Made by a program: the position numbers and the translations under genes. DNA of 64,000 bases from Gorsachius magnificus. Lineage: Eukaryota > Chordata > Aves > Pelecaniformes > Ardeidae. The stretch is from positions 43,041,099 to 43,105,098 of the forward strand of contig CM067084.1 of assembly GCA_034008185.1 (NCBI GenBank), written 5' to 3'. The notes under the pieces were generated by a model that worked only from the letters and a program-made list of their open reading frames with translations, had not been told where the DNA came from and did no database searches. Shown here in pieces: positions 26,101 to 35,961 of the stretch. Position 1 is the stretch's first letter. Each line of letters begins with the position of its first letter.

Positions 26101-28022
26101 TTTAAACACTAGGAGTGAAATTAATCTAAGTTTATTAAGCGGTGGCTTGCAATTACAGGTGAAAAAAATAGGAAAATAAAGCAGTAAAAACCCTGCCCAA
26201 CCAACAAAGCCACTAAAAATACCCCAGAAGCCCCAAAGGATTTTAAGACATGATTGCAAATTTATGCTAAGAAACCTGCAGTGGGAATAATGCAGTATCA
26301 GAGAAGCATAAACAGCAGCTCCCTGTTCTTGCTCCTGCTCCTTGTGAGAGCTCATTCCGATCCTACTCTGATTGCTCTTTTCCTATTAACTTGGTTCCAA
26401 AACCTCCCTCGCTGACCTGTCCTACTCGTTCCAGTTCCCACTGCACGCCCTCTTGGTCCCACATTGGCCTGGCACTAAAGAGAGGGGGAATCATAGGAGA
26501 GGATGCACGCAGAGGTAACACCCATGCTGCAGCACATGCTCTTCCTACCCCTAGAATGCTTTTTCTTGCTCCTAGGTTACTCCTCCCACTTGGAGAAAAA
26601 GTCCATAATCAACACAGCTGATAAAAACTTTGTTTGCCAATTGGAGCAGGTATCAAATTTAACGTCCAGCGTCTCTGTCTCAGACAGGCAATGTAAAGCT
26701 TTGGAATTAGGCATAATCATGCTAGCTCAGTGCGATGAACAATACTGCTGAGTTCTGGACTAGCTGCAATGTTTTGTGAGAGAGGAATGGGTATGCTCGA
26801 TCAATGCTGTTGAGAAAGCAGCCAGTGAAGTGTAGCGAATAAAAGCAGAACTGAAAACGTTCACATCGAGCCTGACACAAATAAATCTGGGGAAAGGGAA
26901 CTGACAAAAGTGATGTCAAAATCTGAATCTGAGTCACTACCTATGAGTGTATCTCTTTAATAATGAAACTTTGATGAAGCGACATGCCTGTTATGAAATA
27001 CTGTGAAGGGTACTTCAACATTATGCGATACTCTAAGAACTCAGTAGGGAACACGGTTTATTCACCAAGGGAAAACACAGGTGCAAATCACACATGAGGG
27101 AAGCTCCTCGCCTTTCCCTGCATCTGCAAAACATGCACAAAGTCTTATCAACCCATGTTGAACATGGTGATAAAGCAGTGCCATCTTTTGCCAGTCCTGC
27201 TTTCAGCTATGGCAGCACACGTTGAAAGTAAGTGTGCAGTATGGGAAGAGCACCCCAACCCAGAGCAGAATTTATTACTCCTGCGATGAGGGAACGCAGG
27301 CTTGGAGTCTGTACTGAAACCTCATAAAAAGCAAGTCCGTGCTTTAAAGTTTATGTACATATTACTCATAAAATGACAATTATCTTCTGCAGAGGCTTTC
27401 ATGCAACGATATCACACGCAGCACTCAGTGGAAATGATTTCTTTGGCTTTTCTTTACGATGTGCCAAGTAACACGGTGAAATACAGGCATACTGGTAGCA
27501 GTGCTTCACCTCTGCAGGTTCAGAAACAAATCCTTTTTGAGTCACTGTCAGGAGCGATCGGGAGTAGGCTGTCCTCCAGAAACCTTAATTGCACACTTAT
27601 TGGTGCAGCAGCCCGGGCTCTTTCAGGTCGCTGCACGTTAAGCCGGCGCGCAGTTCCCTTCCTACCTTTCAGCTGCTCCGGGTCCGTAACGTCGCACTGG
27701 ATGAACACCGTCCTCTGCGCTTCAAACTGCTCGTCCAGGGCCGCCTTGCTCTCCTGCCCGGCCTCCGAGTTGCGGTCCAGCAGGGCTACCTGGGCAGGGA
27801 GGGCGGGAAAGGCTGAGCGGCCGGAGGGACAGAGGGACGGCTCCCCCGCCCAGCCGAGCCGAAGGGGCTGCCGCCACCCCGCGCCGCCGGCCGGCGGGGA
27901 GCGGGGCCGGGGCGATCCCCGGGGCTTACCTTCGCGCCCTTGCCCAGCAGCGCCTGGACGAAAGCCCTGCCGATGCCCTGCGCCCCGCCGGTGACCAGCG
28001 CCACCTTCCCATTGACGTGCAT
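2058..28022 (-). CDS. HPGD: 15-hydroxyprostaglandin dehydrogenase (NAD+), seven coding exons
   Basis: HPGD is a cytosolic short-chain dehydrogenase/reductase. It oxidises the 15-hydroxyl of prostaglandins and related lipids with NAD+, the first step of their inactivation. Coding exons on the minus strand are 28022-27930, 27789-27666, 23630-23524, 13604-13508, 5485-5409, 3443-3280 and 2193-2058, totalling 798 nt for 265 residues plus stop. All introns are GT-AG and the phases join without a frameshift. In the joined protein the Gly-rich cofactor loop TGGAQGIG is at residues 11-18, Asp36 follows beta-2 (NAD preference), CDV is at 63-65 and NNAG at 90-93. The active-site set is Ser138, Gln148, Tyr151 and Lys155 (YCATK). 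Phe185 and Tyr217, near the substrate pocket, are also present. The ATG opens on [13 protein letters not shown], the usual family start, with a purine at -3. The gene appears intact and functional. Confidence 0.97.
2194..3279 (-). other. HPGD: HPGD intron 6 (1.09 kb)
   Basis: This GT-AG intron in phase 2 is AT-rich. I see no recognisable repeat or coding segment within it. The short frame at 2495-2686 has no recognisable domain and looks like chance. Confidence 0.85.
3280..3443 (-). CDS. HPGD: HPGD coding exon 6 (residues 167-220 plus 2 nt)
   Basis: The exon begins [13 protein letters not shown] and contains [11 protein letters not shown], the SDR P-G motif after beta-6 that closes over the nicotinamide; Phe185 lies here. 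It continues through a charged helix to MMQFYGVM, where Tyr217 sits near the substrate pocket. The acceptor is tcttttctag and the donor gtaagt. The 164 nt end two bases into the Asp221 codon. Confidence 0.97.
3444..5408 (-). other. HPGD: HPGD intron 5 (1.97 kb)
   Basis: This phase-0 GT-AG intron lies between the exons for residues 166 and 167. It is AT-rich with no feature I recognise. Short open frames near 3517, 3957 and 5084 lack any domain. Confidence 0.85.
5409..5485 (-). CDS. HPGD: HPGD coding exon 5 (residues 141-166)
   Basis: This exon holds the catalytic YxxxK motif as VYCATKHG (Tyr151 and Lys155), with Gln148 three residues before Tyr. It ends GFTRSIA before donor gtaagt (phase 0). 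The acceptor is tattttaaag. Only 77 nt long, it is identified by the motif and by exact phase match to exons 4 and 6. Confidence 0.97.
5486..13507 (-). other. HPGD: HPGD intron 4 (8.0 kb)
   Basis: This phase-1 GT-AG intron is mostly unique AT-rich sequence. It has T-runs at about 6355-6369 and 7920-7934. The one recognisable mobile sequence is a short LTR terminus at 7232-7286. A stretch near 11257-11310 (gattctgccc followed by cccatgg) faintly resembles old archosaur dispersed repeats but is too decayed to call. Confidence 0.8.
7232..7286 (-). mobile_element. Short terminal fragment of a bird endogenous-retrovirus LTR
   Basis: Read on the minus strand from 7286, the sequence begins TGTCGTGGTTTAACCCCAG and continues with a segment typical of the start of common bird LTRs (containing CAACTAAGCACCACACAG). 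About 55 bp can be matched before similarity fades, so this is a terminal scrap, not a complete solo LTR. The family assignment comes from memory of bird LTR consensus starts and needs a repeat-library search. Confidence 0.6.
13508..13604 (-). CDS. HPGD: HPGD coding exon 4 (residues 109-140 plus 1 nt)
   Basis: The exon reads [20 protein letters not shown] and continues to VIINISSLA, placing Ser138 of the catalytic tetrad in the SSLAG segment. The acceptor is ctatatcag and the donor gtaaga. It ends one base into the Gly141 codon. Both flanking introns are long (about 9.9 and 8.0 kb). Confidence 0.96.
17685..17760 (-). mobile_element. MIR-like tRNA-derived SINE relic
   Basis: The plus strand carries cagagctggaatttgaccca, followed by a run resembling gatctgactt. 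This matches the reverse complement of the tRNA-derived part of MIR/core-SINEs (consensus roughly cagagctgggattcgaaccc), including the B-box-like core. The match is diverged, as expected for an ancient SINE. A profile search against a MIR/core-SINE library would settle it. Confidence 0.45.
18345..18430 (+). mobile_element. Possible MIR-like SINE core relic
   Basis: The sequence gacttgctgtgcaattaagg, followed by taagtctctgtgcttcct and an A/T-rich segment, resembles the MIR core (ctgtgtgaccttgggcaagt, then cctctctgtgcctcagtttc). It is heavily diverged and in opposite orientation to the copy at 17.7 kb. It could be a coincidental match. Confidence 0.3.
21356..21652 (-). mobile_element. CR1 LINE, 5'-truncated 3'-end fragment
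   Basis: On the minus strand this fragment carries the end of CR1 ORF2, with a recognisable RLDIRKKFF and [19 protein letters not shown] block and a stop, then the conserved CR1 3' UTR. Its terminus at about 21356-21370 reads as roughly one and a half octamers (cattctatgattcta). It is inserted in HPGD intron 3 in the same orientation as the gene. About 300 bp long, it is a typical 5'-truncated copy. The tyrosine/arginine-rich block upstream of LDIRKKFF differs from the 1-1064 copy, so it probably belongs to another subfamily. Confidence 0.93.
23209..23400 (-). mobile_element. Decayed endogenous-retrovirus LTR 3' end with PBS-like motif
   Basis: Read on the minus strand, a stretch with an AATAAA at 23355-23350 runs about 125 nt to a CA end at 23225-23224. 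Three bases later comes TGGTGCCCAAAG (23220-23209). This layout (poly(A) signal, U5, CA end, then TGG-initial primer-binding site) is that of a retroviral LTR and leader. The motif resembles a Lys-tRNA-type PBS with CpG decay. The 5' boundary of the LTR is not resolved; it may extend towards 23480. No gag/pol/env reading frame remains next to it. It lies about 300 bp from HPGD exon 3. Confidence 0.45.
23524..23630 (-). CDS. HPGD: HPGD coding exon 3 (residues 73-108)
   Basis: The exon starts two bases into the Gly73 codon and carries [23 protein letters not shown] (residues 90-93) is the SDR motif that stabilises the central sheet and contacts cofactor, and Asn91 is conserved. It ends on QINL with donor gtaagc (phase 0). 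The acceptor ends ctatag with only a modest pyrimidine tract. It is too short and lacks an internal Met start, so simple ORF searches miss it. Confidence 0.96.
23631..27665 (-). other. HPGD: HPGD intron 2 (4.0 kb)
   Basis: This phase-1 GT-AG intron is AT-rich, grading to GC-rich near exon 2 at the edge of the CpG island. I recognise no mobile element or RNA gene. Short frames at 24395-24903, 26056-26355 and 26391-26751 have no identifiable domain. Confidence 0.8.
27666..27789 (-). CDS. HPGD: HPGD coding exon 2 (residues 32-72 plus 1 nt)
   Basis: This exon begins with VALLDRN, where Asp36 selects NAD over NADP in this family, and contains FIQCDVTD with Asp64 near the adenine ring. The acceptor is tgcccag and the donor gtagga. 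It ends one base into the codon for residue 73 (phase 1). A plus-strand frame across exons 1-2 (27401-27994) is only a GC-rich shadow. Confidence 0.97.
27790..27929 (-). other. HPGD: HPGD intron 1 (140 bp, GC-rich)
   Basis: This is an unusually short intron in a gene whose other introns are 1-10 kb. The donor is gtaagc and the acceptor tgcccag, in phase 0. It is very GC- and CpG-rich and lies entirely within the CpG island. Confidence 0.93.
27930..28022 (-). CDS. HPGD: HPGD coding exon 1 (residues 1-31)
   Basis: This exon codes for the first beta strand and the NAD-binding turn (TGGAQGIG, residues 11-18), ending at Gly-Ala-Lys. The ATG at 28022-28020 sits in gcggccATGc with G at -3. The donor gtaagc directly follows the Lys31 codon, so the intron is phase 0. 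The 93 nt are GC-rich and lie within the CpG island. Confidence 0.97.
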
Positions 28023-28086
28023 GGCCGCCGCGCTGCTGCCGCCGGCCCCGCGCCCGCCGAGCCGGAGCAACCTAGCGCCGTGTCAC

Positions 28087-28190
28087 CTGCCCGGTTCCCT
28101 CCCTCCTCCGCTCCCTCCCTCCTGCCCTCCCTCCTGCCCTCCTCCTCCTCCTCCTCCTCCTCCCGCCGCCGCCGCCGCTGCGGCTCATTC
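28087..28190 (-). repeat. Purine-rich GGA/GGGA tract upstream of the HPGD start codon
   Basis: The plus strand has repeated ccctccctcctg units, then a (CCT)n run and a (GCC)n run ending near 28185. The minus, HPGD-sense, strand therefore carries many GGG and GGA tracts 65-170 nt upstream of the ATG, in the 5' UTR or core promoter. Such tracts can form G-quadruplex or triplex structures and often vary in length between individuals. Confidence 0.8.
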
Positions 28191-28419
28191 CCCCCCGCTC
28201 CCCTTTCGTGTGACCGAGAGCCGCCCGGAGCTGCCGGGGCGGGGGGAGCAGGGGTGGAGCAGGTCACTGAATCCTTCTCCCGAGTGCCTGGGCGAACCCC
28301 AGAGACCAAGGGCCAGAGAGGAAACCGGCTTCAGCCCCCCGGGGCTTTCCGGCGAGGAGGGGAAAGGGTTCCCGGGAGCGCTGCGACTCCCCAGGGTGGG
28401 GGGACAAGCCTTTGCGCCT

Positions 28420-28429
28420 CCATAAATGG
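28420..28429. promoter_or_regulatory. Perfect CArG-type box (ccataaatgg), candidate SRF site
   Basis: The sequence ccataaatgg matches CC(A/T)6GG, the consensus for serum response factor. It sits at the upstream edge of the CpG island, about 400 bp before the HPGD ATG. A decamer match can arise by chance; its position at the promoter is what makes it worth noting. Confidence 0.4.
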
Positions 28430-28449
28430 CGTGAGAAGCTGCTATGAGC

Positions 28450-31400
28450 TTTGATAAGGGCTCTTGGCAGCTCCTAAGGCTGTGTGCCTTTTGGTTGGCC
28501 CAAACTGCGTGAGCAGCAGGGTGAGGAATTGGAAGGAATTGGAAGAAAGCTCAGTCTCAAAAAAAACAAAGATAGAGCCTTTTTTCACACTTCAAAATAC
28601 CCCACCAGCCTTCTCCCTCTCATTCTGCCAGTAAGTAGAATCTGTTTGTGAGAAAAAGCAGCTGTTAAATATTCTGGATATTGGACATATTAAGACAAGT
28701 GCTTTCTAGAAATGTTCAGGTCTATGGATAACATAGCTTGTACCTTAAAAAACATTGGACTGCTTTTACAGTTTGTAAGCCAAATCTGTACAGTATAAAT
28801 AAGAGCAACCTTAATGATCTAAAAGCTGAAATAAATTTTCTTGTTCATTAGCCTGTTACAAGATTCACAAATGTTACTTCATAGAAAATACAGTGTTTCA
28901 GAGTGTTGGGTAGGTGGGGAAATTCCAGTCCTAAGCTCTATAAACATATGTACATCACGTATGTGCATGTGTGTACTGATACACACACACTTGTCTTTTG
29001 GGTTCTCTGTTTTCTTTTGCCTTGTGCTTGTGCTTTCAAGACCCTGAAGTACTCTGACTCAGGCTCTGTCTCCTGCATTGATGCCTGTTGTCATTCTCCC
29101 TTGCGTCTCAGCACCAGTGTGCCTGTTTTGCCCAGTCTCTTATCCCAGCTGCCTCTTTTCTACTGGGCTGCCTCTGTGTATGGAATTCCCTTCTTTTGTA
29201 TTACCTAGAAAAAACAAATTATATCGCTCCTAACACCAGCAAACTGTTACAGAACCATTAAGGTAACTATATTACCTAATTGAGTAACTTGAGTAACACA
29301 AGATCTTGTTATTATAACCTTTGTCCTTAAAAATGTGAACTAATACAGCCCAGCTGCTAAATTGGATAGGAGCCATTTAATTTTCCTAAAGATCATGATT
29401 CACAGTACTTCACACAAGCAGTCAGAGCTGGCCTCTGGGATTAGTGATTTGTTTCACTATGATACCTGTATTTCTGGGAGGGCTCCAGATTGCTTTGGAG
29501 CTGTGAAATTTGTGCCACCTGAACTGCCATGCCTAATGAGCTCTTTCCCAACCAGCTGAGCCAGCTTCCCTAATTTGTTGAGAGACAAGTACAGTGCCAG
29601 GTCAAAGGCACATCATGAGAATGGTATTACCACACAAGGACCTAACAATAGCATTGCAGTGAAGTCTTTCACCCTCAACCCAACCCTGATGAACCCCTCC
29701 CTCCTCCCCCCCAAACCTTTGGCCAAGTCATGATCAACATCTGTCATGGTCTTTATTTCCACCACGTATTAATATTTTTTGAAGTGCTATGCAAAGGAAA
29801 AGATCAATAAACCCCTCTGTGTTTCCAAACAGCTGTAGTTGGAATGACCTTTGGCAACTGTTTTCTAAATTGTTGATAACTTGGCATGAATGTTAAGAAC
29901 AATTTGGACTCTTCAGAGACACTGGAATGTGCTAAGATCTGAGTGCACACACTGTTTCTGTAAAACAAATCTTGTAAGTCCATGTCCCAGAGATCAGCTT
30001 GTTTGAATGTAATCCTGAGTATCATAGGTTGAAGTCATTTGAAAGTATCGTGATAATCTAACCCAGGGCTTCTAACTCTGGTTTTGTTGACTGAACGGAC
30101 TCTTTCCATTATCCCGTTCAAGAATCTAAACGACACCTCTTGCAGGACGGCCAAAAAAAGGCTCCACGTCAGTACCCATAACCTTGGCAAAAAAAATAAA
30201 GACAGTGTTCCTGGCTAGAACGGTATGTGCCAATCCCCCAAGGCTGGGAGGAAGTAAGAGGAGGATGGCTCTGTGATTTACCCTCAGAGCCAGCAGAGGT
30301 GGCTGGGCTGTAAGGGATGTGTGTGCTCTGCTCCAGCAAAACCTGGCTGGATTTGCTACCAACTCACTACAGGTGTGCAACTTTGTTGCAAGGTATTTAC
30401 CATCCCGAGTTTGTAGTATGGCCAACTGCGTAAAAGATAAAAAGTTGCCCATAGGAAAAAGCTCTTTGTAGATATTTCCCCTGTTAGAAATCCGGAGTTA
30501 GCATCTCAGTCTTCTTGCTGAAACCTGGGGCAGCGGGGGTGGGGGAGGGGGAGGGGAGGGCAGTAGTTATGCAATATTTTTTCTCCTGACAGTTTTTCAA
30601 CCTTGCCTTCAGTTTCCATGAAAGCTTTCATAGAAGCCTGAGGACTTCCACTTTCTGATGTTTCAGTGGTCCACCTTTTCAGATATTCTATCTTTAAGAA
30701 AAACCTGTACCCGACTTCACGTAAAAAGTTGGAAGAGCTGCCACAACAGGCAGTATCATACTATAAAGGATCTGTCTTTCTAAGCGGCCAGCTTACAGAA
30801 GACTGAGTGTATGATTAGGGCACGTTACTCTGTGTGTGAGAGAAGCTGATACGCTCATTTAAGAAAATGTGAGATAGTTAAAAATGATGTTGCATTATTC
30901 GACTGTAGAGTCAAACCAAATCCTATTGCGTTTATGATTTTTTTTACCAAAAGTTGCACTAGGACTTTCCCTAGGGGTTTGTTACCCAGTATGTTAGCTA
31001 GACTCAAAACCATTACAAACAACTATTATCTGAAATCATGGGCATGAAAAGATACTAAATGAGTCCATGAATGTTTGGTTTGGGTGCTTTGAGAGACAAG
31101 TAATTCCTATAGGTTATCTGCATTTTCTATTCCAAGTTCAGAAATAACAATAATACTAAATAATGTCTTAGATGCTGAAACCGTTCAGATTACATCTTTC
31201 ACACACCCGCCCTCACCCCTGCTAACAGTGCGATGCCAAATGCATATGAGCATTCATGTGTTATTTGTGTGCAGAATGTGATTTCATTTACTGTTTTCTA
31301 GCAGACCTTTTGACTAGCAACAGAATGTCTTCCCTTGCTGTCCTTTTATGGCTGTGGGGCTTCCTCTTCCATGTTGTCCATTTACTTACATTTATTCTTT

Positions 31401-34400
31401 TCCATGGCCTGTGGCTTATGCTCCACTGTTCTGCAATGACCACAGTGGCATCAAAGCGTGAAGAGGCTCCAGGTGGTTTTAATCTGGTTTTGAAAGGAGA
31501 CAGGAATAATGATCTCTCTCAGACATATGTCACCCTGTTCATTCAAAAATAGCTTTTCAAAAAGCAGCCCATGCCTCTTTTTTGTTGCCATCTCTTCTTG
31601 CTCGGCAAGAAGTTATTCAAGTTGCTATGAAAACTAAATAAGCAACATCACACCTGTGAATGGCTTATCAGGCCATGCATTTAGGAGGGCATCCAACTAC
31701 ACTCGGTTTGGTATGTAGCTTAGTGCATTTCCCCAACTTCTGCTGAGAAGAATGGGTGGAAAACAAAGCTAGAGAAATGCCCCAAATGTCTGGCTTTGCC
31801 TGAGGTAATTAAAAGACAGATTTCAGGTCACATACTTAATGTGGTGTGAGCAAACCTTCCTTAACAAAAAACTTAGGTGTTCAGCAAGTATAAAAGTTTT
31901 CCACATTCAAGATTTTCACAATGTGATTTCTTTATGGTTTCTCTGCATGCCCTAAGTTAGAAAGGCAGCAATTACTGCCTAAGAAGATGAGGTTATGCAG
32001 CTATGCTTTATTTCAGATATTATACCTAGCTGTGTATACAAAATAATTCAAGATGGATAGGCTGGCTGCCAGAAATGTCAAACTAACTTAGAGGGCAAGA
32101 AATTGAATGAACAACAGGCTCAGAGATTTGCCAAAATGCATTTTTACAGCACAACATCATATCAGCTCATGCTAGGTCAGTGGCTGGGTTATTTTCCTCA
32201 TGCAGGACAACAGCAGTGCATGCACAAAAATGTCACGAACTTGGGGAGAGTAAGAGAACACAGGGTACATCAGAGTGTAATAGTTATGAAAAATCTTTTA
32301 CCAGAGCTCGTACTATATGAGTTGTTCAAGATGTCAAGGCTTCCATGGTGAGATTTGGAGGAAGACACTAAAACACACAGTCCCATGGTTGTCTGTCTTT
32401 TCAAAAATAGCAATCAGGATAGAAGAAAGTATAGTGTGTTTTTTGAAAGTGTGAGAAAGAGCAGAATAGAAATGGAAGTTAGTGCCTTAGCAGTATATAA
32501 ACATAAAAAGGCTTGGTTTAGTAGTTTAAGGAGCATCATAAGGTGAAGATGAGATCACCTTGCTTTATAAAGTAGAAAAGGGAAGTCACTTGAGACATTC
32601 AAAAAGGAAATGAGAAACTTGTACACTGCAATTTCCCAATTTGTAAAAATGCCTAGAAAGTCTGCAGTTTTTTGAAAAGATTTGTCAGAGCACGTGGGAG
32701 GATATTACAGTAAATGAGAGGTAAGAGACGTGATGATTGGTTTTTAGATTGCCTTTAACTGGCATTGGAGAAGAAGGAATGCTAAGAGTTAGAGAACTTC
32801 CTGTCGCTTTGGAAACATCTACTACGAACTGAAAGAAAGGGTTTGGAGTGAAGAAAATTATCTAGTGGAAAATACCTAGTGAAGAGTGGTAGGAAATAGC
32901 TGCCTCAGAAGCTAAGGAGAAGGAGATTAAGGAATCCAGCCCTGGATACCTATTCAGAGAGGCTTTTTAGCTCTCCAGCATGCCTTTTCTTGATCAGATT
33001 CCTACTGCCATGCCCAACATTACCACAGCCTGTATCTTAGGCATCACAATGGTAAACTTTTCAATCCATTGGCCTGCATATAGGTCAAATAACTGGGGAG
33101 CAATAAGCTGTTCGTGTTTCACCTTAGGCACTTAATGCTTTTAAAGAAAAAACAAACTCAAAGCAACTAAGGTAACACAGTGCTCAATGAGGATATGAGT
33201 ATGTATTATTTAAATCGCTTTTTAAAAGTCACTGGATAACTTAGGGAATATGGGGTTAATTCCATGCCTGAGAACCAATAACACATTTTAAAAAAAAATT
33301 ATAGTCTACTGGAAGAATGAAAACATGAGCGTGAGTGTGCACAGCTGGGGCAGTACAGGCCTTCCTAAGAAGGCAGTTCTGCAAGGTTTTAAACTTCTCA
33401 AGGTTCGAGCCAGGCTCTAAATGAATAAGGAAGGATTCAGTGTTAAAGCATGCCCTGCCCTTTCTCTATCTGATATAATTATAGGAGAACCTTTAAAACT
33501 CCGTCTTTGGCACTGTCTTTAAACACCACAGCAGTATGGCAGCTGGCAGTAAAAACAAAACAAAAATATGCGAACCCCTCCCATGCCTCTTGCAACTTTG
33601 GCAACACACAGTTGAAGGACTGTCTACCCGATTCATTTGATTATCAACTCATCGAGCAGGGCAAGTATCTATACATTTGGAAAGAAATTGTTGTAGGCTT
33701 ATACTCAAACCGTAAAAGGCTTCTTAAAAAGCCAGTGCGATGAATTGAAATCAGACCAGCCGCTCAGCAAATTAACTTGTGATTCTTAGAACTGTGTAAT
33801 TCTCGTGCAGCTCAATTGTTGTCTACGTCCTTAAAGGATTATAACCACATAGGTAAAACTCATGCTTTTGGTATTTGTTGAAATGCTGGAGTCTTATTAA
33901 TTATCTTATTTGATAAATACTACTAATGTGCTTTCTTTGACTCATATCTAGTAAAAGAGAGAAGGAATATGTTTTTGATTATGTTTTAACTTTTAAAAAG
34001 TAAGAACCTGAAAAAAAAATGGAGAAATCCCATAAAACCTTCATTCCAACTTTGTAAAATAATGAATTAGCAGGGAGCCTTGGACCCATGGATCGTCCTC
34101 ATTCTGCTCTCCAAATTTCTGTAGGGTCTGATGGTGATAGCTGTTTTTCAAGCTAATGTTTTGGCTCCCTTTTTTTTTCTCTACACATAATCACTTTCTA
34201 GGTACATTAGTTTCTGGGTGTTCTGTTTTAGAAAAAAAGATATCACATACAGAGCTTTTTTGAAGTGGAGCAGAGTATTTTGTGCTGCAGAGTGATTGTT
34301 ATATGTATGTTTTAGGGAAGTCAGGGAACTTCTACAATTGTCTTGCATGGAGAAACCTGGAGGTGTCACAGAATACTTGTAACGGTCACCAGCTGGTCAG

Positions 34401-35960
34401 AAGAATGATGTGGTGACATTCAGAAATAATACAGAACAGTGACCCAAAACTCAAAGAAAAGGTATGAAAAGAAGCAAAAGAACTGATGAGTGATGTACTC
34501 ACTAGAAATTACACTTATCACTTAAGATAAAATTAAGAAATAAGTTGAAAATCTCAAATGTCAACACCATAGTGCTTTTGCTTATAAGTTTATGCCTGTA
34601 AATTATTTTTTCTACTTAGTGTTATGAAATACATGAAATTGAATCAGAAACTGAATTACAACAACAAAAGTTATATAAAACTACCAGAATCAAGTTCTTA
34701 ATTTCTTGAGGAAATGTAGCTGCTATTAGTTGGTGAAAATACAAAGACAACCCAGAAACTTTTATTTCAGGCATGATCAACATAACCTTAAATGTAGATA
34801 TTAAAAATAACAGCTGTTATTTAAAAAAAAACCACCTATAAAAATGTGTAATAAAGTAGTTCTATGTCAAAGGGAAGACTGTAGCTAATACTTAGCATTT
34901 AAGCCAGTAGCTTGTTTGTGGCATATTTTAACTATTAGAAGTTTACAGTCAATTACTGGATATTATTTCTGATAATTTAAAACGCTTATGACTACAAAAT
35001 AAACTGCATTTGCTAGTCAATTGAGAATAATGTCTTATGGGCTTTTTAGCGGAGATCTTGACTTACAAAGGAACATTCAAGGTTTTAAGGAGCTCATCTG
35101 TGCAGCTTGGTAGAAGGAGCCATGTTATACTGGCATAAGCACCTTTATTTTTTATGAATGCAGCCACACTCATCCTCCTGTCCAAATTAAAAGCACTAAT
35201 TGAAATATTCAGTACAAATCTATGTGGAGATCAGGCATCACTTGCATGTGCTGAATTCATTTACTGAGACCTACAAATCAGTTCCTGTTGGTGTAGTAGT
35301 GTTTACTTTGTATAACCCATAGGAAAAACCCAAAATCCTCAATGTAATTATTGAGCTAAGTTCAGATTGGCCATTATATTCTAGGATATCTGGAAACCAT
35401 ACTAATAAGTACATTCCTCTAAGATGATATAAATAACTAGATCCTACTCTTCCATTTTATGTATCTATCTGCTATTCAAACATCCAGAAATAAACATCCA
35501 TTTTCAGAATTAAAGACACCTGAAAGCCTTTCTTGCTACTGGAAAAATTGTATCTTTGACTATGTTATGAAACTTGAAACCTCCTGACATAGTTTTTCTG
35601 GGATGGTAAACCTATAATGCATTGCAAAAATTTTTATATGAAGCCATATAAATAAGTCTTCCAAGACATTTCAGAAATCGTATAAAAACAGAATCCTCAG
35701 CCACATCAAATATGGTAACATACTTAGGGATTCAATAAGGTCACCAGTATGTAATTTTAAATGACAACACAGAAAACCTAATAAAGAATTACTGTGAAAT
35801 AAATGAGGACCTGGAATTCTGGCATGTCATACGCAAAGGGAGATGTGTAACGCCATTAAGACTGTGGTCTTAAGTAAATCAAACAATTTATTTAAGATCT
35901 AAGAACAGATTCAAACCAATGTGAAGTACCATTGCAGTTGACTGTGAAGGTTTTTTTCAC
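28450..35960. other. Upstream flank of HPGD, no gene recognised
   Basis: About 7.5 kb of mostly AT-rich unique sequence. It holds a G-tract cluster at 30527-30560 and a C-rich patch near 29700-29711. Open frames such as 30126-30452 (minus) and 31256-31552 (plus) have no recognisable domain. Distal control elements may lie here but cannot be identified from one sequence. Confidence 0.7.
30527..30560 (+). repeat. G-tract cluster, candidate G-quadruplex
   Basis: Six consecutive G-runs of 3 to 5 bases are separated by one to four bases (gggg, ggggg, ggggg, ggggg, gggg, ggg, with loops of cagc, t or a). This meets the usual G3+N1-7 quadruplex rule several times over. It lies about 2.5 kb upstream of the HPGD start. 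Confidence 0.75.
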
Positions 35961-35961
35961 A

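Larger units (their letters stand above)
27610..28430. promoter_or_regulatory. HPGD: CpG island covering HPGD promoter, exon 1, intron 1 and exon 2
   Basis: This is the only strongly CpG-dense block in the window, sharply set off from AT-rich flanks. It spans the HPGD start codon, exons 1 and 2 and the 140-bp intron, and about 400 bp upstream. Such islands mark vertebrate promoters, so transcription on the minus strand very likely begins in 28023-28430. I see no convincing TATA box, consistent with a CpG-type promoter with dispersed starts. Confidence 0.85.

Noticed and set aside
27401..27994. 197-codon plus-strand frame over HPGD exons 1-2
   Set aside because: It lies antisense to confirmed HPGD exons in GC-rich DNA where stop codons are rare; its protein has no recognisable domain.
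27926..28454. Overlapping frames of 127-161 codons in the CpG island, on both strands
   Set aside because: They translate microsatellite-like purine/pyrimidine tracts into poly-Pro, poly-Ser or poly-Glu; product of GC-rich composition.
30070..30130. cagggcttctaactctgg, resembling a hAT terminal inverted repeat
   Set aside because: No matching inverted end or 8-bp duplication found nearby.
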